DNA of 64,000 nucleotides from Pseudomonadota bacterium (GTDB lineage: Bacteria; Pseudomonadota; Alphaproteobacteria; Caulobacterales; Caulobacteraceae), in assembly GCA_963205025.1 (NCBI GenBank), contig CAUJHO010000013.1:1-64000 (forward strand). Reading direction: 5' to 3'. The notes below the pieces were generated by a model. It had not been told where the DNA came from and searched no databases. It saw nothing but the letters and a program-made list of their open reading frames with translations. The translations under genes and the position numbers were made by a program. Shown one piece after another: positions 19,151 to 29,117 of the stretch (position 1 is its first letter; every line of letters starts with the position of its first letter).

Positions 19151-19933
19151 ATGAAGTTGACCTGGGCGACCCTCGCGGGTCTGGCTGTTGCCCTGATTTT
19201 GGCAGGCTGCCAGCCACAGGCCGCCGCCGTGGCCGATGAGACCCCCTCCACCGGAGCCGCCGAAGACGAGGTCGCCGCCCCGGAGTTGTCGGCCGAACAG
19301 GCCGAGGCCCGCGCCTTTCAGGCCGCCTGGGATGCCGCCGCTCCGGTGACCGCCTCGGATCCGCGCCTCAATGACGTGGAGGACGGCCGTTGGCCCGAGC
19401 CGATCCCGGGCCAATTCGAATTCCGCGAGTCTGAGCTGATCCAGCTGTCGACCGATCTGTTTGCTCTGGTGTCCAGCGGCCATGCCCAGGGCGGCGGCCA
19501 GACGACCCGGGGTGCTCTCGCCTTTCATTATCTGTCGCGAACCACCGACGGCTTCCGGCGCGTGGGGGCTACTCCCCTCTTCATTGCCGGCGGCGGGGCC
19601 GGCCAGGCCCCGACCTTTACCGTTCGGCGCGATCTGACACCGGCCACGGCGGTCGTCATCCACACCCGGACCCAGAATGGGCGCGGGACCTGTACCGTCA
19701 GCCAGTTGGTGGAGCTGACCCCGAGCCAGCCGGTCCTGCGCGCCACCGGAATTGCCACCGGATTCGAGGCGACCAACGGCCAGGGTAACTGGGAAGGCGC
19801 GCTGGAGACGGGCCGGTCGGGCCGGGATTTTGACGTCCAGTACTCCGGAGCCTCCGACGCCGAGGCAACCTGGGTCTTTACCGACGCCGGGACCTATCGA
19901 GCCCCTGCCCAGCCGCGCCTGAGCGGCTGCTGA
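19151..19933 (+). CDS. hypothetical lipoprotein
   Basis: 260 residues from the ATG at 19151 with a lipoprotein signal MKLTWATLAGLAVALILAGCQ (lipobox LAGC, mature Cys at ~20). A low-complexity Glu/Ala linker (about 25-60) leads to a domain with GQFEFRESELIQLSTDLFALVSSGHAQGGGQ and RTQNGRGTCTVSQLVELTPSQPVLRATGIA, ending in a second cysteine (RLSGC). I do not recognise the family. It follows the DUF2459 gene by 16 bases, so the three envelope genes between infB and rbfA may form one unit. Confidence 0.72.
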   Translation: MKLTWATLAGLAVALILAGCQPQAAAVADETPSTGAAEDEVAAPELSAEQAEARAFQAAWDAAAPVTASDPRLNDVEDGRWPEPIPGQFEFRESELIQLSTDLFALVSSGHAQGGGQTTRGALAFHYLSRTTDGFRRVGATPLFIAGGGAGQAPTFTVRRDLTPATAVVIHTRTQNGRGTCTVSQLVELTPSQPVLRATGIATGFEATNGQGNWEGALETGRSGRDFDVQYSGASDAEATWVFTDAGTYRAPAQPRLSGC

Positions 19934-20025
19934 CTGGACAAGGTCGGCTCTGCGCCCTAGACCGCGCGCCTTTCCGCGCCGACCGGGTCCGAGCCCCGGG
20001 GACGCCAGCCTGAAGGAGCGAGCCC

Positions 20026-20469
20026 ATGAGCCGCCATCGCCACCATGATCGACCCCAGTCCGGCCCGTCGCAGCGCCAGTTGCGCGCCGGCGAACTGATC
20101 CGTCACGCTCTCGTCGAGGTGCTGCGAGAGGAAGACATCCATGACCCGGCCCTCAAAGGCGTCTCAGTCACGGTGACGGAGGTCCGCCTCAGCCCGGACC
20201 TGAAACACGCCACCTGTTTCGTCGAGCCGCTGGGTGTCGGCGTCACGGACATGAACCCGGCCGATCACACCGCGGAGATTATCAAGGCTCTGAATAATCA
20301 TGCGAAATTCCTGCGCGGCGCTCTGGGTCGGCATATCGACATGAAATTCACGCCGGACCTGCGCTTTCGCCATGACGAGAGCTTTGACGCCGCCAGCCAC
20401 ATGGACAGGCTGTTTAATGATCCCCGCGTCCGTGCCGATATCGAGCGGGGCGACGAGGACGAGGTCTGA
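20026..20469 (+). CDS. rbfA: 30S ribosome-binding factor RbfA
   Basis: 147 residues with a KH-like domain: [108 protein letters not shown] precedes the ATG. RbfA acts in late 30S assembly and cold adaptation. The TGA overlaps the truB ATG. Separation of rbfA from infB by three envelope genes is unlike the compact infB-rbfA-truB arrangement of many bacteria. Confidence 0.95.
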   Translation: MSRHRHHDRPQSGPSQRQLRAGELIRHALVEVLREEDIHDPALKGVSVTVTEVRLSPDLKHATCFVEPLGVGVTDMNPADHTAEIIKALNNHAKFLRGALGRHIDMKFTPDLRFRHDESFDAASHMDRLFNDPRVRADIERGDEDEV

Positions 20470-21404
20470 TGGGCCGTCGAAAGCGGGGGCAGCCTATTCA
20501 TGGCTGGGTCTGTCTGGACAAGCCGCTGGGGATGGGGTCGACCCAGGCCGTCAGCCGCGTCCGCCGGTTGTTCGACGCCGCCAAGGCCGGCCACGCCGGA
20601 ACACTCGACCCGCTAGCGTCCGGAATCCTGCCGATCGCGCTGGGTGAGGCGACCAAGACGGTTCCCTTCATGATGGAGGCCCGCAAGGTCTATCGTTTTT
20701 CGATCCAGTGGGGGGCCTCGACCACGACCCAGGACCGGGAGGGCGAGGTCGTCGCCCGCTCCGATGTCCGGCCGACGCCCGACCAGGTGCAGGCTGCCCT
20801 GTCAGCCTTCATCGGCGAGATCGACCAGGTGCCGCCGGCCTTTTCGGCCATCAAGGTCGATGGGGCCCGCGCCTATGACCTGGCCCGCGACGGTCAGACG
20901 GTCGAGCTAAAATCCCGTCGCGTTACCATCGACGAGGCCACGATCACCGGCGCGCCGGATCCCGACCATGTCGAAATCACCGTATTGACAGGCAAGGGCG
21001 TCTATATTCGCTCCCTGGCCCGCGATCTGGCGACGGCGCTGGGGGCTGAAGGGCATGTTTCGGCCCTGCGCCGCGAACGGGTCGGCCCGTTCAGCCTTCA
21101 GAACGCGGTAGGGCTGGAATTCCTCGAGGATTTGGTGCATAGGGGCGCCGCCTCGGAGGGCTTGCTTCCGATTACGACCGCTCTGGACGACATCCCGGAC
21201 CTGGCCGTGACCGACGAAGATGCCTTCCGGCTGAGGCAGGGACGATCCATCGTTCTGCTTCCCCGGCAAATGGAAACGCTTCAGGCCCGGCTCTCGGCCG
21301 GTTCGGATTTCGTTTCTGCCGTCCAGGGAACGGAGCCTGTGGCCCTGTGCAGCCTGAAGGCCGGACGGCTCCAGCCGGACCGCGTTTTCAACCTCCAGAC
21401 CTAA
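20469..21404 (+). CDS. truB: tRNA pseudouridine(55) synthase TruB
   Basis: 311 residues, start overlapping the rbfA stop. The catalytic aspartate is D47 in [23 protein letters not shown]; further family segments are [44 protein letters not shown] and [16 protein letters not shown]. TruB makes the T-loop pseudouridine in tRNAs. It stops ten bases before rpsO, so rpsO either is cotranscribed or has a promoter within truB. Confidence 0.96.
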   Translation: MGRRKRGQPIHGWVCLDKPLGMGSTQAVSRVRRLFDAAKAGHAGTLDPLASGILPIALGEATKTVPFMMEARKVYRFSIQWGASTTTQDREGEVVARSDVRPTPDQVQAALSAFIGEIDQVPPAFSAIKVDGARAYDLARDGQTVELKSRRVTIDEATITGAPDPDHVEITVLTGKGVYIRSLARDLATALGAEGHVSALRRERVGPFSLQNAVGLEFLEDLVHRGAASEGLLPITTALDDIPDLAVTDEDAFRLRQGRSIVLLPRQMETLQARLSAGSDFVSAVQGTEPVALCSLKAGRLQPDRVFNLQT

Positions 21405-21414
21405 GGAGCATCCG

Positions 21415-21684
21415 ATGTCGATTACTGCCGAGCGCAAGAGCGCCGTCATCGCCGACAACGCCCGCAAAGAGGGCGACACCGGGTCGGCCGAAGTCCAGGT
21501 CGCGATCCTGACCGAACGGATCGTCAATCTGACCGAGCACTTCAAGACCCACAAGAAGGACAACCACAGCCGCCGCGGCCTGCTGAAGCTGGTTTCCCAG
21601 CGCCGCCGTCAGCTGGACTTCCTCAAGAAGACCGACGAGGCCCGTTATCAGGCCCTCATCGCCAAGCTGGGCCTGCGCCGCTAA
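21415..21684 (+). CDS. rpsO: 30S ribosomal protein S15
   Basis: 89 residues, the standard S15 length, with AGGAG upstream of the [56 protein letters not shown] is unmistakable. S15 binds the 16S central domain early in 30S assembly. A strong hairpin terminator follows after 15 bases. The rpsO-pnp order is widely conserved. Confidence 0.98.
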   Translation: MSITAERKSAVIADNARKEGDTGSAEVQVAILTERIVNLTEHFKTHKKDNHSRRGLLKLVSQRRRQLDFLKKTDEARYQALIAKLGLRR

Positions 21685-21699
21685 GGCCGGATCCACCAG

Positions 21700-21722
21700 A
21701 AAGGGGCCGAAACGGCCCCTTT
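21700..21722 (+). terminator. rpsO terminator
   Basis: AAAGGGGCCG-AAA-CGGCCCCTTT forms a perfect 10-bp stem with a three-base loop, ending in a short T-run. It closes the rpsO transcript or reduces readthrough into pnp. Confidence 0.85.
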
Positions 21723-21891
21723 CGCAATTCCGCCGGTCGGTATGGCCGGTATTACCGCGAGGGCCTCTAGACGGTCCTCACCTCCCTATCCGCCGGCCAC
21801 GGGGTCGGCGGTTCACAGGACCGAAGGACTGAAATCCTGCCCGTCCGTCGCCCATGCGGAATACGCCCGTGGGCCTGAGAAAGCTAAAAAC
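21723..21891 (+). other. pnp leader region
   Basis: The 169 bases between the rpsO terminator and the pnp ATG contain several potential stems: CCGCCG...CGGCGG near 21791-21812, GGCCGG/CCGGTC near 21735, and GCCCA...TGGGC near 21850-21874. In other bacteria structured pnp leaders allow RNase III and PNPase autoregulation; here that is only an inference from position and structure. I see no ORF in it worth calling. Confidence 0.4.
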
Positions 21892-24051
21892 ATGTTTGAT
21901 ATCAAGCGCAAGACCATTGAATGGGCTGGCCGGCCCCTGACGCTCGAGACGGGCCGTATCGCCCGTCAGGCCGACGGCGCGGTCCTGGCCACCTACGGTG
22001 GGACTGTCGTCCTGGCCACTGCCGTCTTCAACAAGGCGCCCAAGGCCGGGGTCGACTTCTTCCCCCTGACCGTCAACTACCAGGAAAAGACCTTTGCCGC
22101 CGGCAAGATCCCGGGGGGCTACTTCAAGCGTGAAGGCCGTCCGTCGGAAAAGGAAACCCTGGTCAGCCGCCTGATCGACCGTCCGATCCGTCCGCTGTTC
22201 GCCAAGGGCTTCAAGCACGAGACCCAGGTCGTCGTCACCGTGCTCCAGCACGACATGGAGAATGACCCCGACGTTCTGGGCATGGTCGCGGCCTCGGCGG
22301 CCCTGACCCTGTCGGGCGTGCCCTTCATGGGCCCGATCGGCGCAGCGCGCGTCGGCTATATCAACGGCGAATATGTGCTGAACCCGCTTCTGGATCAGAT
22401 GGCCGACAGCCAGCTGGACCTCGTCGTCGCCGGCACCCAGGACGCCCTGATGATGGTCGAGTCCGAAGCCAAGGAGCTGCCGGATGACGTGATGCTCGGC
22501 GCCCTGGTGTTCGCGCACCAGTCGATGCAGCCGGTGATCGACGCCATCATCGAGCTGGCCGAACACGCGGCCAAGGATCCGTTCGAGTTCGAGCCGGCTG
22601 ACGTCTCGGACATCGTCGCCTCGATCAAGGAACTGGTCGGAGAAGACATCAAGGCCGCCTACGCCCACACCGGCAAGTACGACCGCCACACCGCCGTCGG
22701 GGCCGCCAAGAAGAAGGCCGCGGAGGCCCTGGTCGCCTCGGATGCCAATCCGGACGGCGTCGATGCGACCAAGTTCGGCACTGCCTTCAAGGAATGTGAA
22801 GCCGACGTCCTGCGCCGTGACATCATCGAGAACAGCCACCGCGTCGACGGTCGCGCGCTCGACAAGGTCCGCGCCATTGTTTCGGAAGTCGGCATCCTGC
22901 CGCGGACCCATGGTTCGGCCCTGTTCACCCGGGGTGAAACCCAGGCCATCGTCGTCGCCACCCTCGGCACCGGCGAAGACGAACAGTGGATCGACGCCCT
23001 GCAGGGCACCTACAAGGAATCCTTCCTGCTGCACTACAACTTCCCGCCCTATTCGGTCGGTGAAGCGGGCCGCATGGGCTCGCCGGGCCGTCGCGAAATC
23101 GGCCACGGCAAACTGGCCTGGCGCGCCATCCGCCCGATGCTGCCGTCCAAGGAAGACTTCCCCTACACCGTCCGCCTGGTCTCCGAGATCACCGAGTCCA
23201 ACGGCTCGTCCTCGATGGCCACGGTCTGTGGTTCTTCGCTGGCCCTGATGGATGCCGGCGTGCCGCTGGCCCGGCCGGTCTCGGGCATCGCCATGGGTCT
23301 GATCCTGGAGCCGTCGGGTGAATACGCCATCCTGTCGGACATTCTGGGTGACGAAGATCACCTGGGCGAAATGGACTTCAAGGTCGCCGGCACCCGCGAA
23401 GGCATCACCTCGCTGCAGATGGACATCAAGGTCCCTGGCATCACCGAGGAGATCATGCGCAAGGCCATCGCCCAGGCCTCGGCCGGTCGTCTGCATATCC
23501 TGGACGAAATGGACAAGGCCATCGACGGTGCCCGCACCGAACTGGGCGAATATGCGCCCAAGATCGAGACCATCAAGATCGCCACCGACAAGATCCGTGA
23601 AGTCATCGGCTCGGGCGGCAAGGTGATCCGCGAGATCGTCGAAAAGACCGGAGCGAAGGTCGACATCGGCGATGACGGCACGATCAAGATCGCCGCCTCG
23701 GAACAGTCCAAGATCGACGCGGCCCGCGACTGGATCAAGTCGATCGCGTCGGAGCCGGAAGTCGGTGCCATCTACACCGGCAAGGTGGTCAAGGTTGTCG
23801 ACTTCGGGGCCTTCGTGAACTTCTTCGGTGCCAAGGACGGTCTGGTTCACATCAGCCAACTGGCCCCGCGCAAGGTCGCCAAGGTCTCGGATGTGGTCAA
23901 TGAAGGCGACCAGGTGAAGGTCAAGTTCCTGGGCTTCGACGATCGCGGCAAGACCAAGCTGTCGATGAAGGTCGTCGATCAGGAGACCGGCGAAGACCTG
24001 ACCGAGAAGTTGGCGGCTGAACGTGAATCCGCCAAGGCCGACGCCGAATAG
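21892..24051 (+). CDS. pnp: polyribonucleotide nucleotidyltransferase (PNPase)
   Basis: 719 residues from the ATG at 21892 ([29 protein letters not shown]), the typical alphaproteobacterial start. Two RNase PH-like domains ([63 protein letters not shown] and [26 protein letters not shown]) flank a helical linker. KH ([28 protein letters not shown]) and S1 ([31 protein letters not shown]) domains follow. PNPase is the phosphorolytic exonuclease of mRNA decay. The 775-residue antisense ORF across it is a codon-bias artefact. Confidence 0.98.
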   Translation: MFDIKRKTIEWAGRPLTLETGRIARQADGAVLATYGGTVVLATAVFNKAPKAGVDFFPLTVNYQEKTFAAGKIPGGYFKREGRPSEKETLVSRLIDRPIRPLFAKGFKHETQVVVTVLQHDMENDPDVLGMVAASAALTLSGVPFMGPIGAARVGYINGEYVLNPLLDQMADSQLDLVVAGTQDALMMVESEAKELPDDVMLGALVFAHQSMQPVIDAIIELAEHAAKDPFEFEPADVSDIVASIKELVGEDIKAAYAHTGKYDRHTAVGAAKKKAAEALVASDANPDGVDATKFGTAFKECEADVLRRDIIENSHRVDGRALDKVRAIVSEVGILPRTHGSALFTRGETQAIVVATLGTGEDEQWIDALQGTYKESFLLHYNFPPYSVGEAGRMGSPGRREIGHGKLAWRAIRPMLPSKEDFPYTVRLVSEITESNGSSSMATVCGSSLALMDAGVPLARPVSGIAMGLILEPSGEYAILSDILGDEDHLGEMDFKVAGTREGITSLQMDIKVPGITEEIMRKAIAQASAGRLHILDEMDKAIDGARTELGEYAPKIETIKIATDKIREVIGSGGKVIREIVEKTGAKVDIGDDGTIKIAASEQSKIDAARDWIKSIASEPEVGAIYTGKVVKVVDFGAFVNFFGAKDGLVHISQLAPRKVAKVSDVVNEGDQVKVKFLGFDDRGKTKLSMKVVDQETGEDLTEKLAAERESAKADAE

Positions 24052-24077
24052 GCATTGGTCGATCAGATCGGTGTTTG

Positions 24078-24100
24078 AAAGGGGCCCTTGCGGCCCCTTT
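24078..24100 (+). terminator. pnp terminator
   Basis: AAAGGGGCC-CTTGC-GGCCCCTTT gives a perfect 9-bp stem followed by TCTC. It starts 26 bases after the pnp stop and precedes the first parS by 14 bases. It is nearly the same stem as the rpsO terminator. Confidence 0.85.
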
Positions 24101-24113
24101 CTCATATCGCCAC

Positions 24114-24129
24114 TGTTTCACGTGAAACA
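24114..24129 (+). other. parS site 1
   Basis: TGTTTCACGTGAAACA, an exact match to the 16-bp ParB-binding parS consensus. It lies between pnp and the DUF6489 gene, about 4 kb from parA-parB and 26 kb from the predicted oriC. ParB loads here and spreads to build the segregation complex. Confidence 0.96.
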
Positions 24130-24141
24130 CGGAGCCCTGCC

Positions 24142-24381
24142 ATGAAGATCAATATCGAGATCGACTGCACCCCGACCGAGGCCCGGACCTTTCTCGGCCT
24201 GCCGGATGTGACCCCCCTGAACGAACATCTCGTCGGCGAGATGCAACGACGTATGGACGAGAACATGGCCCGGATGCAGCCTGAAGAGCTGATGAAGACC
24301 TGGGCCTCCTTCGGGGTTCAGGCCACCGAACAGTTCCGCAGCATGATGGGGATGGCGGCAACCGGTGCCACCAAACCCTGA
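24142..24381 (+). CDS. DUF6489 family small protein
   Basis: 79 residues from the ATG at 24142 (MKINIEIDCTPTEARTFLGLPDVTPLNEHLVGEMQRRM); the ORF track's upstream start runs back across parS. An N-terminal beta strand and a helix ending in PEELMKTWASFGVQATEQFRSMMGMA match what I recall of this small alphaproteobacterial family. The start is 12 bases past parS, so its promoter must overlap or precede that site. Function unknown. Confidence 0.75.
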   Translation: MKINIEIDCTPTEARTFLGLPDVTPLNEHLVGEMQRRMDENMARMQPEELMKTWASFGVQATEQFRSMMGMAATGATKP

Positions 24382-24420
24382 GCCGCGCCCCTCCAGCCGC
24401 GAACGACCGGTGCCACCGCC

Positions 24421-25707
24421 ATGACTGACACCATCTTTGCCCTGGCCACCCCGCCCGGCCGGGGGGCTGTCGCGGTCCTGCGAATCAGCGGCCCCCAAAC
24501 CGCTGACATTCTGTCGTCGTTGGGGGCCGGCGGCCTGACGCCTCGCCGCGCCGGTCTCCGGTCGCTCAAGGACGCCCGAGGCGGCAAAATCGATCAGGCC
24601 CTGGTCCTTCGTTTCATCGCGCCGAACAGCTTTTCAGGCGAAGACCTGGCCGAACTGCACCTTCACGGCGGCTTCGCCGTCGTGGAAGCCGTAGTCGAGC
24701 GTCTGCTTCAGCTCGGGCTGCGCCTGGCCGAGCCCGGCGAATTCACCCGTCGCGCCTTCGAAAACGGCAAGCTCGACCTGACCCAGGCCGAGGCCGTCGC
24801 CGACCTTATCGATGCGGAAACCAGTGCCCAGCGCGACCAGGCGCTGCGCCAACTCGATGGCGCCCTCAGCCGCCGCTATGACGGCTGGCGCAATCAACTG
24901 ATTCACATCCTGGCCATGCTGGAGGCCGCCGTCGATTTCCCGGACGAAGAGTTGCCGGAGAATGTGGCCGAACGCGCCCTGCCCGGTATCGACGGACTGA
25001 TCGCCGATCTGGAAGCCGCTCTCACCGACGGCCAACGGGGCGAGCGCATCCGTACCGGCTTTCGGATCGCCCTTACCGGCGCCCCCAACGCCGGCAAGTC
25101 GTCCCTCTTCAACGCCCTGATCGGACGCGACGCCGCCATCGTCACCCCGATTGCTGGTACCACCCGCGATATTATCGAGGCTTCTCTGGTCTTGGGCGGT
25201 CGCAAGGTCCTGATCGCCGATACTGCAGGCTTGCGCGAAACCGATGACATCATCGAGGCCGAAGGCGTCGCCCGCGCCCGCGCCTGGGCCGAAGCGGCCG
25301 ATCTGACGCTGCTGCTTTCCCCTGTCGATGAGGCGATGCCGGACCGACCGCCTGGCGTCTGGCAGATCCGGACCAAGGCCGACCTCGGCCTCGAAGCCGG
25401 TGCCGTCAGCGCCGCCACGGGCCAAGGCATCCCGGAGCTGATCGAACGACTAGAGGCTGCCGTCATCGCGGCGACCACCGGAGACGATTTCCCGGTCGCA
25501 ACCCAGGCCCGCCACCGGGGCCGCCTGGTTGAAGCACATGGCCACCTGTTACGGGCGAGACAGAACCTCGGCGATAGCGGCGCTTCCCCTGAGCTGGCAG
25601 CGGAAGACGTGCGCCTGGCGATCCGGGCTCTGGAGGCGATTACCGGCCGGGTCGATGTCGAATCGGTTCTGGACGTCATCTTTTCCAGCTTCTGCATCGG
25701 AAAGTGA
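24421..25707 (+). CDS. mnmE: tRNA uridine-5-carboxymethylaminomethyl modification GTPase MnmE
   Basis: 428 residues. The N-terminal folate-binding domain ([25 protein letters not shown]) is followed by helical segments around an embedded Ras-like GTPase with G1 GAPNAGKSS (~220-228), the [10 protein letters not shown] switch and DTAG (~267-270). The protein ends in the conserved FCIGK box (424-428) whose cysteine is required. MnmE acts with MnmG on wobble uridines. It is bracketed by two parS sites. Confidence 0.97.
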   Translation: MTDTIFALATPPGRGAVAVLRISGPQTADILSSLGAGGLTPRRAGLRSLKDARGGKIDQALVLRFIAPNSFSGEDLAELHLHGGFAVVEAVVERLLQLGLRLAEPGEFTRRAFENGKLDLTQAEAVADLIDAETSAQRDQALRQLDGALSRRYDGWRNQLIHILAMLEAAVDFPDEELPENVAERALPGIDGLIADLEAALTDGQRGERIRTGFRIALTGAPNAGKSSLFNALIGRDAAIVTPIAGTTRDIIEASLVLGGRKVLIADTAGLRETDDIIEAEGVARARAWAEAADLTLLLSPVDEAMPDRPPGVWQIRTKADLGLEAGAVSAATGQGIPELIERLEAAVIAATTGDDFPVATQARHRGRLVEAHGHLLRARQNLGDSGASPELAAEDVRLAIRALEAITGRVDVESVLDVIFSSFCIGK

Positions 25708-25712
25708 TCGCC

Positions 25713-25728
25713 TGTTTCACGTGAAACA
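25713..25728 (+). other. parS site 2
   Basis: A second exact TGTTTCACGTGAAACA, five bases after the mnmE stop and 1,599 bases from site 1, in the mnmE-mnmG gap. Two perfect copies this close make chance occurrence very unlikely. Confidence 0.96.
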
Positions 25729-25794
25729 GACCGCCCCCGGTTCCGCCACTCCCGACGGTCTGCTATAGGCCGCTTCCTTCTTTCGGAGCCCGCC

Positions 25795-27672
25795 TTGAGC
25801 CTGCATTGGGATGTGATCGTGATCGGCGGCGGCCATGCCGGCTGCGAGGCGGCCCACGCCGCCTGGCGCGCCGGCGCCCGCACCCTGCTGCTCACCCACA
25901 AGCTCGAGACCATTGGCGAAATGAGCTGCAATCCCGCCATGGGCGGTCTCGGAAAAGGCCATCTGATCCGCGAGATCGATGCCCTGGACGGTCTGATGGG
26001 CCGGATTACGGACCAGGCCGCCATCCAGTATCGCCTGCTCAACCGGTCCAAGGGCCCGGCTGTCCGCGGACCCCGCGCCCAGATCGATCGTGGCCTCTAT
26101 CGCGCGGCGATGCAGGCCGCCCTTGCCGAAAGCGAAGGCCTGGCCCTTGAGGCCGCCGCGGTCGAGGACCTGATCGTCGAGAACGGCCGCGTCGTCGGGG
26201 TTTCCGATGATCGCGGTCGCGCCTGGCGCGCCGGGGCCGTCATCCTGACGACCGGGACCTTCCTGAAGGGGGTCATCCATCGCGGCAATGAGAGGATCCC
26301 CGCCGGCCGCATTGGAGATCAACCCTCGGTCGGCCTGTCGGAACGACTGTACAGCCTCGATCTCAGGATGGGGCGACTGAAGACCGGTACGCCCGCACGG
26401 CTGGAGTATGACTCCATCGGCTGGGCCCAGCTGGAAATGCAGGACGCTGACAGTTCGCCGTCGCGCTTCTCCTTCCTGGCGGACGGAGCCACCCTCCCCC
26501 AGATCGCCTGCGGTGTAACCGCCACGAACGAAAGAACGCACCGGATCATCGCCGAGAACCTCGACGAATCCGCAGTCTACGGCGGCCGCTTGTCCGGCAA
26601 GGGGCCGCGCTACTGCCCGTCGATTGAGGACAAGGTCGTCCGCTTCGCCGACAAGACGAGCCATCAGGTCTTTCTGGAGCCCGAGGGCCTGCCGGGCAAT
26701 CCCGACGGTCAGACCGTCTATCCAAACGGGGTCTCGACCTCGGTCTCGGAAGCGACCCAGCTGGCCTTTCTGCGAACCCTTCCGGGCCTCGAGGCCGTGC
26801 GCGTGCGCCGGTATGGCTACGCCATCGAGTATGACTACGTCGACCCCACCAGCCTGCATCCCACGCTCGAGCTTCGGGCCCTGCCGAGTCTCTATCTCGC
26901 CGGCCAGATCAACGGCACGACCGGCTATGAGGAGGCGGGCGCACAAGGTCTGATCGCCGGTCTGAACGCCGCCCGCGCCGTCGCCGGTCAGGACGGAATC
27001 GTGCTCGGGCGCGACCAGGCCTATATCGGCGTGATGATCGACGACCTGGTCACACGCGGTGTGACCGAGCCCTACCGCATGTTCACCAGTCGAGCCGAGT
27101 TCCGTCTGTCCCTGCGCGCCGACAATGCTGATCAACGATTGACGCCGCTGGCGATGCAGGTTGGTCTGGTTGGATCTGCGCGCCGTCAGGCGTTTGACGT
27201 CAAAGCCGGAATCCTGACGCGGGCGCGCCGACTGATGACGGAGACGGAACTGACGCCCAATGCGGCCAACCGCTTGGGATTAAAGGTCAATCAGGATGGT
27301 CAGCGCCGGTCGCTGAGCCAGCTTCTGACCTATCCGGGCGCCTCGCTGGAGATCTTTGCCGCGACCTGGCCCGAGATTCACACCTGGTCACCAGAGGTCG
27401 CCGAGCAGATCGAGATCGACGCGGCCTATGCCGGCTACCTCGGCCGCCAGGCGGCCGATGCCGACGCCCTGCGACGTGATGAGGCCCTGGTCATACCGGA
27501 CGATCTCGACTTTTCGATCGTCGGAGGCCTATCCCATGAGGTGCGGGAAAAGCTGAGCTCGGTTCGACCGCGCACGCTCGGCCAGGCGGGGCGTATCGAG
27601 GGTGTCACGCCGGGGGCTCTGACGGCGCTGCTGGCCCACGTCCGTCGTGGCCGATCAGACGCGGCCGCGTGA
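25795..27672 (+). CDS. mnmG: tRNA uridine-5-carboxymethylaminomethyl modification enzyme MnmG
   Basis: 625 residues with a TTG start preceded by GGAG six bases upstream; the FAD motif VIGGGHAGCEAAHAAWRAG begins within the first 12 residues, leaving no room for a later start. GidA signatures include SCNPAMGGLGKGHLIREIDALDG, LTTGTFLKGVIHRGNERIPAGR, QINGTTGYEEAGAQGLIAGLNAA and PYRMFTSRAEFRLSLRADNAD. A TGCTATAGGC -10-like element lies about 30 bases upstream of the start. It partners MnmE, and rsmG overlaps its 3' end. Confidence 0.97.
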   Translation: MSLHWDVIVIGGGHAGCEAAHAAWRAGARTLLLTHKLETIGEMSCNPAMGGLGKGHLIREIDALDGLMGRITDQAAIQYRLLNRSKGPAVRGPRAQIDRGLYRAAMQAALAESEGLALEAAAVEDLIVENGRVVGVSDDRGRAWRAGAVILTTGTFLKGVIHRGNERIPAGRIGDQPSVGLSERLYSLDLRMGRLKTGTPARLEYDSIGWAQLEMQDADSSPSRFSFLADGATLPQIACGVTATNERTHRIIAENLDESAVYGGRLSGKGPRYCPSIEDKVVRFADKTSHQVFLEPEGLPGNPDGQTVYPNGVSTSVSEATQLAFLRTLPGLEAVRVRRYGYAIEYDYVDPTSLHPTLELRALPSLYLAGQINGTTGYEEAGAQGLIAGLNAARAVAGQDGIVLGRDQAYIGVMIDDLVTRGVTEPYRMFTSRAEFRLSLRADNADQRLTPLAMQVGLVGSARRQAFDVKAGILTRARRLMTETELTPNAANRLGLKVNQDGQRRSLSQLLTYPGASLEIFAATWPEIHTWSPEVAEQIEIDAAYAGYLGRQAADADALRRDEALVIPDDLDFSIVGGLSHEVREKLSSVRPRTLGQAGRIEGVTPGALTALLAHVRRGRSDAAA

Positions 27673-28291
27673 TCCCGTGGACGCGCGTGCCTTTCAAAAC
27701 CTGACCGGAGCCTCTGACCAGGCCATCGCTGATCTGGATCGCTATCGCCAGATGCTCGAGGCCGGCAATGCCGTGATGAACCTCGTCGGCCCGGCCAGCC
27801 TGCCCGACTTCTGGAACCGCCATGCGCTCGATAGCGCCCAGCTTCTGCCCCTGGCCCCCGACGCCCGGGTCTGGGCGGATCTGGGTGCCGGGGCCGGCCT
27901 GCCCGGCGTGGTTCTGGCTGTTCTCCTGAAGGAGGCCCCCGAGGCGAAGGTCTGGCTGATCGACAGCCAGACCAAACGTTGTCGTTTCCTTTCAGACGTT
28001 GTCAGCGCCCTGTCTCTACCAGCCGAAGTCGTCAATGCTCGGGCCGAATCCCTGTCGATCAAGGCGGATGTGGTGACGGCCCGAGCCTGTGCCCCGCTTG
28101 ACAGGCTACTGCAATTTGCCGAGCCCTATCGTCGCAGGGGAGCCGAAGCGCTGTTCCTGAAAGGCGAGAAGGCCGAAGACGAAATCGCCGAGGCCCGCCG
28201 GCATCATCGCTTCGATGCCGAGGTCCTGCCGTCCGCCAGCGATCCCCGAGGTCGCATCCTTCGTATCCGGAGCCGCCAAGTTGCCGCGTGA
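27647..28291 (+). CDS. rsmG: 16S rRNA (guanine527-N7)-methyltransferase RsmG
   Basis: 214 residues from the GTG at 27647, which overlaps mnmG by 26 bases; a GTG at 27677 just after the mnmG stop is a real alternative, and neither has a strong Shine-Dalgarno sequence. The SAM motif is VWADLGAGAGLPGVVLAVLL, with NLVGPASLPDFWNRHALDSAQLLPL before it and VVTARACAPLDRLLQFAEPY after. RsmG methylates G527 of 16S rRNA. Its 3' end overlaps the predicted TTG start of parA. Confidence 0.93.
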   Translation: MADQTRPRDPVDARAFQNLTGASDQAIADLDRYRQMLEAGNAVMNLVGPASLPDFWNRHALDSAQLLPLAPDARVWADLGAGAGLPGVVLAVLLKEAPEAKVWLIDSQTKRCRFLSDVVSALSLPAEVVNARAESLSIKADVVTARACAPLDRLLQFAEPYRRRGAEALFLKGEKAEDEIAEARRHHRFDAEVLPSASDPRGRILRIRSRQVAA

Positions 28292-29117
28292 AGTTCCCCC
28301 CCCTCGCATTCTCGCCGTCGCCAACCAGAAGGGTGGCGTTGGCAAGACAACCACGGCCATCAATCTGGGCACCGCCCTGGCTGCGGTCGGAGAGCGGGTG
28401 CTGCTGATCGACATGGACCCCCAGGGCAATGCCTCGACCGGCCTGGGTGTGCCACGCGAACACCGGCGGGTGACGATCTATGATTCCATCGTCGACGGTC
28501 GCCCCCTGCACGAGGCTGCGGTCGCCACCCAGGTTCCGAACCTGTGGCTGGTGCCGTCCGATCCGGACCTGTCCGGCATCGAAATCGAACTCGGCCAGGC
28601 CGACCGTCGCTCGTTCCGCCTGCGCGATGCCATAGATCGGCTCAAGCAGCTAAAGGACAGCCTGAAGCCGACCTATGTGCTGATCGACTGTCCGCCGTCG
28701 CTGAACCTGCTGACCGTCAATGCCATGTCGGCTGCCGATGCCGTGCTGGTCCCGCTGCAGTGTGAGTTCTTCGCCCTGGAGGGCCTGACCCAGCTGATGC
28801 GGACCATCGATCTGGTCCGGTCCAGTCTCAACCCCCGCCTCGACATCCAGGGCATCGTCCTGACCATGTACGATCGCCGCAACGCCCTGTCCGGCCAGGT
28901 CGAGGCCGATGTCCGGGGCCATTTCGGCGACAAGGTCTATCAGACGGTGATTCCGCGAAACGTGCGGGTGTCGGAGGCCCCCTCCTTCGGCAAACCGGCC
29001 CTGATCTATGATTTGAAATGCGCGGGCAGCCAGGCCTATCTGAACCTGGCGCGCGAGCTGGTCCGGCGCGAAAGGGCGCGTCGTCGGTCAGAGCAACTTC
29101 TTGAGAAAGCTGAATAA
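28281..29117 (+). CDS. parA: chromosome-partitioning ATPase ParA
   Basis: 278 residues from a TTG at 28281 with GGAG eight bases upstream; the ORF track's ATG adds 22 residues that lie inside rsmG. The deviant Walker A KGGVGKTT is at ~17-24 (LAVANQKGGVGKTTTAINLGTALAA), followed by LLIDMDPQGNASTGLG and DCPPSLNLLTVNAMSAADAVLVPLQCEFFALEGLTQL. ParA forms the nucleoid-bound ATP gradient that moves ParB-parS complexes to the new pole. parB starts immediately after its stop codon. Confidence 0.96.
   Translation: MPREVPPPRILAVANQKGGVGKTTTAINLGTALAAVGERVLLIDMDPQGNASTGLGVPREHRRVTIYDSIVDGRPLHEAAVATQVPNLWLVPSDPDLSGIEIELGQADRRSFRLRDAIDRLKQLKDSLKPTYVLIDCPPSLNLLTVNAMSAADAVLVPLQCEFFALEGLTQLMRTIDLVRSSLNPRLDIQGIVLTMYDRRNALSGQVEADVRGHFGDKVYQTVIPRNVRVSEAPSFGKPALIYDLKCAGSQAYLNLARELVRRERARRRSEQLLEKAE

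Noticed and set aside
21778-24105. 775-aa antisense ORF covering pnp
   Set aside because: It mirrors the whole of pnp, is rich in D, G, R, V and L as expected for the complement of high-GC codons, and shows no domain; pnp is certain.
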